DNA from: Lumnitzera littorea
Lineage: Eukaryota > Streptophyta > Magnoliopsida > Myrtales > Combretaceae
Reading direction: 5' to 3'
Length of the DNA stretch: 64,000 bases
Assembly (NCBI GenBank): GCA_024138015.1
Contig: JAMXBB010000009.1
Span: 44,033,298 to 44,097,297, forward strand
The position numbers and the translations under genes are program-made. Shown one piece after another: positions 23,031 to 33,550 of this stretch. A model generated the notes under the pieces. It saw only the letters and a program-made list of their open reading frames with translations, was not told the origin of the DNA and did no database searches. Positions within the stretch are counted from its first letter, which is position 1. The number at the start of each line of letters is the position of its first letter.

Positions 23031-24287
23031 AAACATTACTACCATTGAATAAAGGTTGGAAGTGGACTTATTTTATTCGCTAGATGAAGTCAGTGGTCAC
23101 CTTATGAGTAAAGCTACTTAAGAATGCTTGAGTAAGTCTAAGGAGGAGGAGACTTTGGGGCAACTTTGGGATTAGATCTAGAAGACCTTGACTTACCTAC
23201 ACATCCAGATGTTACTTTGGAAAATTTTGATGGATGGTTTACCAACTAGGAATAAGTTGCATTCTAAAGGGATGGTGATGTATGCGATATGTCCATTATG
23301 TGGAATAGAGAACAAGAACATGATCTATTTCTTTTTCAACTATGAGTTTAATAAAGTTAGGTCGTCATCCTTTGGTTTTTAGGGAATGGACTTTAGAGAT
23401 AGAGATGCAACCAAATAATGGTTAAAAAAAGAAATGAAATGGAAATGGAAGAAGTGGATAAGTCCTAAACCATCTAAACAATCCTTCATTTTGTTCTTTT
23501 TGTAGGGGATTTGGCCAGAACGAAATTATTGTGTGTTTTAAAGTAGCAATCCTACTTAAGAACATCGGAACCAGTAGGTTATAGCAGAATTATATAAATG
23601 GTAGATGATACACAAGGCATATAAGCTAGCAAATTGAGAGATTAGGGAGGTGAAGTAGGGTAGACTTGCGAGGGGGATAGTGAAGATAAATTGGGATGAA
23701 GTGATTAAGAATAAGAGGCTTTTGGGAGGTATTAGAGTTATTACGAGGAATCATGAGGGTCATGCACTCAATAGATTGTTGCGATAGATTTCTAATTGCT
23801 CTCCTTTAGAGGTGGAGCTAAGGGCATTATTTAAAGGGATGAATTGGGCTAAAAGATGTGCGTATAACAATGTTGTGATTGAATTTGATTCATAGGCGGT
23901 TGTAGGCTAGATCATGGGGAAAAATGTGGATATAAACATATGTCACCTAGCGATAGCTGGATATATTCAATTGTTACCTTATTTTGAAAATTTTAATTTA
24001 TGTAGGGTAAACCATGATCAAAATAGGGTTGTTGATGCCTTGGTAAAGAAAGGACTAAAGATGCTACACTTGGAGTTTGGTCCTAATGTTCTAGCTTTTT
24101 TTTTTTAAATGTTATGCTTTTTGATGGATGTTTTGCTCAAATATCGACTAAGGGAAACTTTGAACCCAAATAACTGGCTTGTTACATTTTGTCCATTTTG
24201 TTGTTATATTGTTTTGTATTAGATGGACTTGGATGTTCTCAATTGATTGCTAAATAAATCATCCTTTTACCAAAAAAAAAAAAAAAG
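23030..24287 (+). pseudogene. L1-type LINE relic (zf-RVT and RNase H parts)
   Basis: Only the 3' part of a non-LTR retrotransposon remains. At 23188-23340 is a zinc-binding region of the reverse-transcriptase-associated type (LLWKILMDGLPTRNKL then CPLCGIENK). At about 23680-24090 is a plant RNase H-like (RVT_3) region with KINWDE, then the VELRALFKG-NWAKR helix, then VNHDQNRVVDALVKKG. Several in-frame stops (for example at about 23380 and 23895-23912) kill it. It ends in an A-rich tail at 24272-24286, typical of LINE 3' ends. The reverse-transcriptase catalytic core is missing, probably by 5' truncation. Confidence 0.75.
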
Positions 24288-24543
24288 CGATATAGTCGCT
24301 AATTATATTGTAATGATATAGTTTGAAATCCCTTTCCTTTTTTATATATCATTTTTTGATTATATCATTAATGTATTTGCATAATTTTTTTATCTTATTT
24401 AATATAATTTCAGTTCTTTCTTATTATATTATGTTGTACTAGATAACTATTTGATAATTCGTTTTAAGTCATTTTTTATATCAAAATTATATATTTTATG
24501 TAATTTATTTATATTATATCTAATTTGGTGAAAAAAAACGTGC

Positions 24544-24544
<1 letters not shown>

Positions 24545-24592
<48 letters not shown>
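24545..24592. repeat. compound (AT)n(AG)n microsatellite
   Basis: About 20 bases of AT repeats run directly into about 27 bases of AG repeats. A shorter AG run follows at about 24782-24792. Confidence 0.95.
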
Positions 24593-24595
<3 letters not shown>

Positions 24596-27500
24596 GGCTA
24601 TTTTTTGTCTCCCTTGAATACTCAATAAATCATATATAACAATTCATTCGTTTTTGAAATATGAACTTATATTACATGTAACAAAATTAAACATCGCAGT
24701 ATAATACAAATTTCAAGCTTGTCATAATTACTAATCAAATCATGTGTAGGACTAGTGATTGAAAAACAAAAAAGAAAAAGAAAGAGAGAGAGATTAGTAC
24801 ACAAACAATATGAAAAATACACATAAGAAAAGAAGAGGTATATAGTTTATGTCATCTATAATCCCATCTGAATATTAAAATTATCTATCAAAATGACGAA
24901 GTAAGTGAAATTGAAAAAGTAACAGTGAATTGTATTGTAAACAAATGAATGCGATAAACAACATTATAGAGAAAATTAAAAAGTACTAAAACATAAACAT
25001 ATCAGGAGACAATAAACAACAGTAAAGTAAAAAACAAAGGGTATTAAATGAAAGCATAACATAAATGGATAAAGAAAAGGAAAAACTTACACTCGTCTTC
25101 ACTAATTGGCTTAGCTATATTCACATAATAAAACATTTGATGGATAACAAAAAGATCATAGGAAATATGCAGTATCAAGTCACATATTTAGCCATTTCTT
25201 TACTTTGTCTTCTATCTCGTTTTTCATGTTGTTTTTTTGAATTTGAACTAAAAGCATAGACAAAACTCAAAAATAGGTGTCATGTTTTAGGTTACATATG
25301 AAGCATGACTATGAAACTATTTGAATTTATCTAATATCAATCAATGCATGATCCCACAATTTCTCCTAATTTCTCTTTAACTCCCTTCTTCTTGTCATTT
25401 CCATGCTTTTTCATCCATTATTTTACTTTTTATTATTTAATCTATAAAATTGTTGAATACACATTTTTCTTCATTATTTTCCTAATATAAGTATTTGCTT
25501 GCCATGATCTTTAAAAAAAAAAAAAAAAGAGCAATAATAAACTCTAGTAAGTGAAAATTAATGTATGTTATTTTTGCAACCTAATAACAAATTAGCACTA
25601 CTCTCTATACTTTCTTGTTCTTGGTAGGTTTCATACATGATAAATATGAGTATTGAAAGCCTAGATACGTAATAATCAAACAAACTATGGCAAATTAATA
25701 AGAAAATTAAAATAAAAAAAGTAGCCAAAATGGAAAAGAAAAAAGATGAAAAAAATGATTAGGAATGAAAGAAGTGTGGTAGATTTTACCTCCATAAATT
25801 TTATTGGTTGTTTGGACATTATTATGAAGCTAAATAATAATATTAAAGATATGAAAATTATGAAAACAAAACCATTTAATACACTTTCACTTGAGAGAAA
25901 ACTTTGAGATGCATCAGGAAGAACTAAAAAAGTTAAAATTTTAGTCTCGAAAGATACATAGATGACTCTAACTCAAAATACAGAAATATGCTCCACATGA
26001 TAAGTTACAAATTCACCAAATAAAAAAAAGTCATCTATACATATTTCACTTAATTAGGGTCACAAAATGTTAATATCATCATAATTTTTTTAGCAATATC
26101 TCAAACATGAAATAAAAAAAGAAAAACAAAAACCCACATATAGAAACAAACATACAAACTACAATAATGTCAATGAAAATATGGAACATCAATTAACAAA
26201 ACCTAGATCTCCAATTACAAACAATAGATACTCAAAATTTGTACAAACGCAAATTATATTCAATATAAAAAAAAAAAACTAAAAATGAAAAATCAAATCA
26301 TATTTTATATCATGCTCTCTATTAAATATGAAAAATGTGTGAAATGAAACCAACTTTAGCGATATCCAATATTCTTTGGGCCTTTCTTATTTGTACTTTA
26401 ATATGCTTGAAGCAATACTAGCCTTTATCTATAATGAGGAAATGCATAATCAAAGGCTAATAAACTAATAATAATTAAAGCTACACATCATTGTTGACCA
26501 TATCAAATATGTTGATTAATTGATATCCCAATTTAAATTGTTTGTTATGAGAACATATAAGAGTTCATAATCTATGAACAGGTATAACTTTATGACAAAC
26601 AAACTGCAAGGTGTTAAGCTTTAAATAACTATAGAGAGAAATAGATTTCTAACCATACTTATCCTTATTAGTAGAGCCTTGGAGAAAAATTTTTATAAAT
26701 AATAACAAATTACACTATATTCAATACATTTGACTTGTGATGAAAGCATCATTGAGAGCATCAATTTTTTTCTTAGATGATAAATAAACTCAAATTAATA
26801 GGACAAAACACAATAGTGACTTTATATTGACAACCTTAATTTATTTGCATAATTGGCTCAAGGATGTTTACCACTAACTATAACCACTTTTCAAGGATTC
26901 AACATCTATAACTCATCTTGTTTCATATGATTCTCAATGTAAAATATATATGAATATAATTTAGAAAACTTGTTAATAGAAACTAAGGATATGCTAAATT
27001 TAAAAATTACCTGGTTAGTAATACTATGGAGGTTGTGGCATATCCTCTTTTAGTTCTCACCTAAGGCACGTAATTGGTGGATGTGGGGTGGCTAGAAGAA
27101 TGGCAAGCATTAGTTATCCATGGAAGACCATGAAACAAAACAAAAAAAAAAAAATTAGAAAACAAACACTATATCTCATAATTAAAAAAATAATAATTAC
27201 ATGCAAGTATTTTTATTTTATTCCCAACACATACAAATACACATTGTACATAAGCATGCCTTGCACATAGTCACGCATTGTACATGGGACAAAAAAAAAA
27301 ATGTTGGCATTGTTTATGGCAAGTTTGGAATGGATGCAATCTCCCAACAAAATCATCTTATTTTATATAGTTGACGTTAAAAAATGATTCATAAGAGATG
27401 AGCTTTCCAAATAAGTAGTAACTCATCTCTTATTCACTAGCATGATGCAAATGCATCAAAATCAATTGTGCATGACAATATGATAAATTGCTGATGAAGT

Positions 27501-28357
27501 CCATTTTTTTCATCCTATTGTACTAAACTAGGAAATTAAAGAGAGCGTAGAATCAATATCAATATTACTTACATTTAAGAATTTAATATCAAGGGAGATG
27601 GTATTGTGTTCTCTTTTCTTTTTTGACCTTGAGATAGTATTGTGCTCAATTAGTAGAATTCAAAAATTGAGAATACTTACAATAAGTTTAATCTGAAATC
27701 ATTCAGCATTTAAAGTAACTTTGATTGACTTTGGAAAAAAACAAAACCTTAATTCATTCCTTGACAAAAAAAAAAAAAAAAAAAACCTATTACGATTAGT
27801 CCATTGGAATCCAACATTTCTTGTTTATATTATGGACCCTCCTTTGTCATTCATATCAAAACACAATATATAAACAAAATAAGAAAAAAAAATAGAAAAT
27901 AAAAATTATTTCCCTTTCCTTTCTTCTTCACACAACACCATCAAATAAACCATTTTCAGTCTCCTTCTATAAATTTGTGATATTGAAATGACATTTTTCT
28001 TTTCATATATGATAACTCATATTTAGAAATGGAATGGACACGGAGAGAAGCTATTCCTCTTTTTCCACCATCAGTTCCTATTTTCCTCCATTACCTCATC
28101 ATTGCTTATAATTGCCCTAAAGATTGAAAAGAAAAGGAAAAAAAAAAAAAATTTCATGAATCAATGTTTCCTGGATTTGCTCAACCTTATATAAAGAATA
28201 ACTTTTTAAGAACATCATAGAAGGTTATAGAACATATAAAACCAACTTTATACTTGCATAACTACTTTGATGCACTCACTTCAGCCACGAAACAAAAAGG
28301 AAAACAAATATGAAAAAACAATCCATCTTATATAAACGAATATACACATGTACGTAC
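24593..28357. other. long AT-rich stretch without supported genes
   Basis: Only short chance open frames occur (for example 25065-25259 and 27088-27270). There are several poly(A) tracts (25512-25528, 26268-26278, 27289-27300, 27765-27784, 28137-28151), which may be tails of lost retroposons. No protein motif was recognised on either strand. Confidence 0.5.
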
Positions 28358-28411
28358 TTATAATCTCAGGAGGAATGGTTGAACCTCTTCTCGAATAGTT
28401 GGATCAACACC
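28358..28411 (-). pseudogene. TBC (Rab-GAP) domain exon remnant
   Basis: On the minus strand an acceptor-like TTGCAG at 28412-28417 is followed by an 18-codon frame reading GVDPTIREEVQPFLLRL and a stop. In plant TBC Rab GTPase-activating proteins a near-identical G-GVDP-IR-EVWPFLLG stretch opens the TBC domain. Here the normally invariant Trp is Gln, and the frame stops just where the domain should begin. A donor-like GTAG lies upstream near 28575, but joining it does not keep the frame. This is a captured or decayed exon scrap, not a gene. Confidence 0.35.
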
Positions 28412-30128
28412 CTGCAATAGCATTTGACATTTTAAACTTTTAATGAAATCATTAAAAATCTAATCTTGAAATAATCGTAAAATTTGTCATAACATAACAA
28501 AATAAATACTTAATGAGTCCTTAAGGAAAGATAAAACGAAAAAAAATAAATAAATAAAAAGAAAGATAAAACTACCATGGCAGTTTTTGACGCGAATCCA
28601 TGCTTTCATGGTTCGATCCTGATGGTTGCCTTTGAAAATGATTCGGTGTAGATTTCTCAATGTATTGCAATTGGAAATAAAAATCGAGGCAAAGAGACTA
28701 CGAGAGAGGAGAGAACAATAGTATCGTGTTTATGGACCGAGAACGTAGGTGAAAAGGGAGAGGAAGCAGTTAAGTCAGTAGTCATTGATCAATGGTGAAT
28801 AGTGGTACGCGTTGGTACTATAGGTATTACGGTATGGAGTTGAATTTTTACTTTTGGCTTGATAATATTATATTTACATTTTTTTTGTTTTCAAATGGAG
28901 ATTATACACATTATTCAAACTTTTATCCTAATATTGCACAATCTAGTTTAAAATTTTAATTTCGAAAATTTCGTAACTTATGACCTCATAGATAAGTTTA
29001 TGTTAAATGAAAGTCAGATTTAAGTTTATTAATTAAACTAATAAAACTACCAAGTGCATCACTATTAGTTTTTTATTGAGGTAGATTAAGGTTTAAATCT
29101 CATCCTTTAAATTGTAATATAATTGGGAAAAAATGAAAAAAAAAACCTGTAAAAATAATTTTTCTACTATGTATTTACGTCTAAGAAATTGTAGTTAAAC
29201 TGCATATGTTTTTTTTTTTTTTTTTAAGTTAAGATAAATGAATAGTATACCCAATGATTCAGTGCAGATGCGTGTAACTCGGACCGAGTACTTAATCCAC
29301 TACTGGGAGTGAAAAATCTTCTCAAGAATGTTTTCTATTTCACACCATGTCCTCATCAGTCATCATCAGTTGAGCTAGACAAATTCCTTTCGTAATGCAG
29401 TGCACCAACTGACCTGTACACCTTAGACCCTGTTTATTGCGTGCAAATATGATGTTAATTTCTTTCCATTTACCCTTTTAAAATACTAATGTAACTAATG
29501 TATATAATTAATGATTGAAATTATAAAAAATATATATATAATATTATAATGATATCATAAAATTTTTAAAAACTCTAGATATTCAACGTGATTTATAAAT
29601 TGAAAGAAATAATTGAGACGATCTAAATCCTGAATAAAAGGTGCTCGACACACTTTCCACTAGCATAAGAATTCCATTTAGTTTAAGTTTTATTTTATGG
29701 ATTCCATAAATAATATAAATAAAAGGTAAATTTCTTTTTTAAGAAACTCAATATCTAAAAAATCAAAATTATCAACTATTAATTTATTAATTGAGGAAAT
29801 TAAAAGAAAAAAAATCGAGAGGATTCAAATCCTAAATAAAGTAGTGAGCTTGTTAAAGAAGATAATTATTTCAAATGTTAATGTGGCATCTTGGAACCTA
29901 AAATGGGTTTAAATATTAAATATGGTTTTATGAATACCTATCATAACTAAGGAACACAGTTCTCTCTTCGTTCATTTTCTCTCTTCAAATGGAATGCACT
30001 TATAAAGTAAAATTTTTGTAAGTGCATTACATTTAAGAATTCGGCTTGCATTGCGTTCGTGCCATCTTTAAGAAAAAAAGATTCGCCGGCTTTACCGCAT
30101 TGGTTCGCAAATATCACGGAAAGCACTC
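28412..30128. other. intergenic, AT-rich
   Basis: No gene supported. A less AT-rich block lies at 28580-28800 on the 5' side (minus strand) of the TBC-like remnant and may have been its upstream exon or leader. A poly(T) tract lies at about 29209-29225. Confidence 0.45.
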
Positions 30129-30147
30129 CTTTGACGTAACGTCAAAG
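30129..30147 (+). promoter_or_regulatory. perfect 19 bp palindrome with TGACGT cores upstream of CEP-B
   Basis: CTTTGACGT, A, ACGTCAAAG: nine-base perfect arms with one central base. It contains TGACGT on both strands (the core bound by TGA-type bZIP factors) and TTGAC (the WRKY W-box core). It sits about 450 bases before the CEP-B start and abuts the upstream block shared with CEP-A at 30147-30168. CEP-A lacks the palindrome (AAGAACGTGC at the same place). A regulatory role is inference. Confidence 0.45.
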
Positions 30148-30279
30148 TGCATGTAGTATCATGGTCTACGTTGCGAAAATAATTTTGATGGCCCAGAAGA
30201 AAAATTTAGAAGCGCCCTAAAACACGTATCCTAATACACTCAGTGTTAAATAATTCAAACTTGCTCTGTAGTGGTGTAG

Positions 30280-30471
30280 AATTCAAAACAGCAACAACAT
30301 ATAGATGGAAAAAATCTTGGAGAAAAGGAAAAATCTGCAAGATCTTTGAGCACCACACATACTTTTACAAAAGAGTAATATAATATTTGTGTTCAACAAC
30401 CGTCATCAATTACTGACCAATCGTTAATAGAATAATCAACGGTTCGAATTGCCCTAAAATGGTTATAAATA
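30280..30471 (+). promoter_or_regulatory. CEP-B core promoter with TATA box
   Basis: Shares ATCTTTGAGCACCA (30342-30355), GAATAATCAACGGTTCGAATTG (30430-30451) and TATAAATAGCC (TATA box 30464-30471) with CEP-A, in the same order and at similar spacing. A leader of about 105 bases would follow. The block is even closer to the detached promoter at 48105-48356, with which it shares AACAGCAACAACATATAGATGG-like sequence near 30282-30310. Confidence 0.65.
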
Positions 30472-30599
30472 GCCGTAAGAACACAATAATATTTATATAC
30501 TCTTCATCCTAGATTGACAAAGAGTGAGGAATAGCCCTCCTTGTCTTCCTTCTCATATTCTTGAAACCAACTGAGAGTCCCCTTCATTTTTTTGTAATA

Positions 30600-30959
30600 A
30601 TGGCTGCTCTTCCCGCCATATGCAAATATATTGTGATTGTCGCAATAATCACCTGCCATGAGATTCATACTTCTCATGGAAGGCAATTAAAATCAAATGA
30701 TGAGAAAGCAAAAGGGTTGATCCCTCCTATTATGCCGGAGCCAAAGGTTGGTTTTGGCCAGACCAATGCAGCCAAAACCGAGGATTTCCACCCTAAAACA
30801 CCTGGAATGAGTCCTGAAGCTGGTCATTCGGCTGTGACCGGAGAACCTTACAGTGGAGCAAAAGAAGAATCAATGAACAACTTCCATATAACAAAGACAG
30901 GTCACAGTCCTGGTGTTGGTCATTTATTCCAATCGAAGCATGCAGAACCAAAAATATGA
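30600..30959 (+). CDS. CEP precursor, copy B (diverged first motif)
   Basis: A 119-residue CEP-family prepropeptide, closely related to copy A and closer still to copy C. The signal peptide is about residues 1-28 (core IVIVAIITC at 11-19). The pro-region keeps GRQLKSND (28-35) and PEPKVGFGQTNAAKT (46-60). The first CEP motif, residues 62-76, is DFHPKTPGMSPEAGH; relative to the canonical form it has His for Arg at position 3, Lys at 5 and Glu for Gly at 12. The second motif, ending at His108, keeps the core HSPGVGH. The frame is intact with no stops, and the tail KHAEPKI matches copy C. The MAA start at 30600 is preferred over the in-frame ATG at 30561 by alignment with the paralogues. A 3'-UTR AATAAA lies at 31172. 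The mature product may come mainly from motif 2. Confidence 0.92.
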   Translation: MAALPAICKYIVIVAIITCHEIHTSHGRQLKSNDEKAKGLIPPIMPEPKVGFGQTNAAKTEDFHPKTPGMSPEAGHSAVTGEPYSGAKEESMNNFHITKTGHSPGVGHLFQSKHAEPKI

Positions 30960-31171
30960 ATATATCATATCTTCTAAAACATAGTGAAGCATAACCACTT
31001 CAGCTTGATATTTCTGCGTCCTGTTTCATAAAGTACTTGTAATATGTCTATTTCATTGTTTATCCAGCTGGTAGTTGTCTCTTAAGGGAAACTCAAGTTT
31101 GGCTCTATTTCATTTATCCATAAGTAAATGAAAGAAGCCTCTAGCAATGTAAACATATTGTTGTTGTGTTG

Positions 31172-31177
31172 AATAAA
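31172..31177 (+). terminator. CEP-B polyadenylation signal
   Basis: AATAAA about 215 bases after the stop. The preceding GCCTCTAGCAATGTAAACAT matches the CEP-C 3' UTR (CCTCCATCAATGTAAACAT near 62140). Confidence 0.6.
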
Positions 31178-31741
31178 ATAATTTCTTTTGACAATACATC
31201 ATTCATGTAGAAAATTATATATTAGTAAACGATTATTCCATTAACCATGGCATGGGTTATACCGCAAAGACGAATTTGCGTTATAAGTTGTGAGAGGTGT
31301 TGTATTGCCACCTTGGATCCGTGTTTCAGTTTCCTGTTTCTAGCATACTAAAAATTGATTTACTTGGAGAGGTACTTTCTTTTTTTTTTTTTTTTTTTTT
31401 TTTTTCTTTTTTGTTTTTCGTTTTTCAATCCAACTATCACATATTACAATTTTGGGAGAGAAGGAATTACACCAAATACATCCTGTTAGGAGAGTGTTTG
31501 TACCACTGTACTGTAACGAGCATATTTACTCATGCTTATTATGAAGATATCAATCTAGAAGCCAGCAATGAGAGAGAGAGATAACACTTTGTATGGAAAT
31601 ACCATTAAGGCGATTTAATAGTAGACTAAAAGGTGTATTCTCTCTTTTTCTCCCCATGATTTGAGTATTGTGTGCAATATTATTTTATATTTCTTAGTTT
31701 CTTTTTTTTTCCCATTATATATATATATATATTATTTTATT
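31178..31741. other. CEP-B downstream flank with poly(T) tract
   Basis: Holds a run of about 26 T at 31380-31405, then mixed T-rich sequence, and an (AT)n run at 31718-31733 immediately before copia LTR homology starts. A 95-codon frame across the T run encodes mostly phenylalanine and is not a gene. Confidence 0.6.
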
Positions 31742-32901
31742 GTACCGTTCTATTTAATCAACTAAATCAAATTACAAAGATATTACAAGCATTCATTATG
31801 CATAGACTTCACAATATGCTACTCTTTCTATCTATCCTCTCTATAATCTAGATTAATACAGATCTACATAATACAAATGCACTTGTCTCAATAATCAAAT
31901 AATAAATAAAAGTTACAAATTACTAGTGAGAACAATTTATAAATCTCAATTAATTTTGCTCTAAAGAGAAATAATGATTGTTGTATTGTTTGCTTTGATG
32001 CAAATTTTTAAAAAAGTATCCAAATGACTTTCTATGACTTTTTAGAAAGTAGATTCTGATTAGAATTCTTTTTGTGTAGTGAGAACTTTTTTTAGAGTTG
32101 TTAAAAAATAATGTTTTGAATCATTTCTCTTTTTATAATGAAATCTTCCAATGGTTAATTTAAAGATTATCTTCATTTTTATATTTATCAAACCGTTAGT
32201 TGTTAAAGATAATTCTTTAGATATCTTGAGAAGATCTCAATCATTTAAAATTCAAAAACAACTCTTTTTATCTTGTTTAGATCAAATATACTGTAATCTA
32301 TAACCACTAGATAAGATCCTAATTTGAATTTGTCGAGGTGATATGCTTTATTAGCAACTTCTAGATAAGACTCATATTCAAGAATTGAAATTCCATAAAA
32401 TCTGAATTAACCTTATCTTTATCCTAATCCATATTTGTGCATATGTTGATTTATGAAAAATTAATTTGTTGAAAAATCCCCATGGATCTTGGTATCATCT
32501 TAAGTGAAATGAGATTAAGTATATTTTCCTAATACATTTAATCTAGTAGAGTTAAGCTTTGTTGAATTCAAATATGATATTAAAATTCAACGTCATATAT
32601 TTCCATATCAACTCTCTGAATGACCTTCTAAAGAGTATCAGTTCTTCCTTTCTTTGAAATTTTTGAACAAGCTTCTGAAGTACTATACCATTTCTACTTA
32701 TAAAGCTTTTGAAATACTTTTTGAAAAATTCCAAAATATTTTCTGTTTCAATCATGTCAGACCTTCTGAATAAGTTTCTGAAAACAACTTAGTTTTGCAA
32801 ATTTAAACTTTTTGAGAACCTTTCGAATGCTTGCAATCTTAATGATTCACTAGCATTTATCCTTTTTTGTTATCATCAAAATATATAAGGAATATCTTAT
32901 A
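31742..32901 (-). repeat. copia 3' LTR, truncated
   Basis: Homologous throughout to 41062-42232. Shared landmarks include CTAAATCAAATTACAAAGA, CTCTATAATCTA and AAATCTGAATTAACCTTATC. It starts, in element orientation, TATAAGATAT where the 5' LTR has TGTTAGATAT. About 270 bases at its outer end, matching 40789-41061 of the other LTR, are missing. That explains why no target-site duplication can be found on this side. Confidence 0.85.
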
Positions 32902-32914
32902 TTCTCTCCCTTTT
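32902..32914 (-). other. copia polypurine tract
   Basis: In element orientation the sequence just inside the 3' LTR reads AAAAAGGGAGAGAA, a purine-only run directly abutting the LTR start, as expected for the plus-strand primer. Confidence 0.65.
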
Positions 32915-33550
32915 TGTTGATAATAAAAAAATTATCATAAAACTAAATGCAAAAATAAAAAAAAATGCACTCACATTATCATTATGTTGTGCAATGTGTA
33001 GACCACAACTGTTTTTGGTTTTTCTCTCCCCCATTTTTGTTATCATCGTTGATTAATATACTATGAAGTCATTAATAAATTGCCCCTTAAACTTTATAGA
33101 ATATGCAGAATGATTAAAAAGATAATAGAAATAAAAGATCATATTGCATTGATTAAAGAAAATATCATAACCAAGTCCAGAGATAACATAAATGATAAGA
33201 AACAAGTCCATAGAAGGAATGAAACAAAATATCTTAACATAATTTAGCTAAAACTGAAATACTAAACAAGAAAAAGAGAATCACAAAGATAATTATTTTT
33301 TAGCTCTTTTTGTTTTCTTCTTAGCACACAGTTTGAATCTTTCTGAATAGGTTATCAGAGCTTTGCTAGGAGATAGAGTGGCTTCAAAACATGTTGTGAT
33401 AGATGAAGTTGGTTCTTTGCTTTTGTTAGAGGATGGTGTGTTCTATGTAAGAGTAGGTGGAGAGACTTCTTTTATGGAAACCATAGAGATAGTTTCTGTA
33501 TTTTCTTCTAGAGTTGTTTGTTCTTCAAGATTGAGAATAGGTGTAGAAAC

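Noticed and set aside
28358..28610. Two-exon TBC gene on the minus strand
   Set aside because: A donor-like GTAG near 28575 and the acceptor at 28412 do not keep the frame, and the product would end after one motif.
31297..31584. 95-codon frame after CEP-B
   Set aside because: Its core is a phenylalanine run from the poly(T) tract. It has no homologous counterpart after CEP-A or CEP-C.
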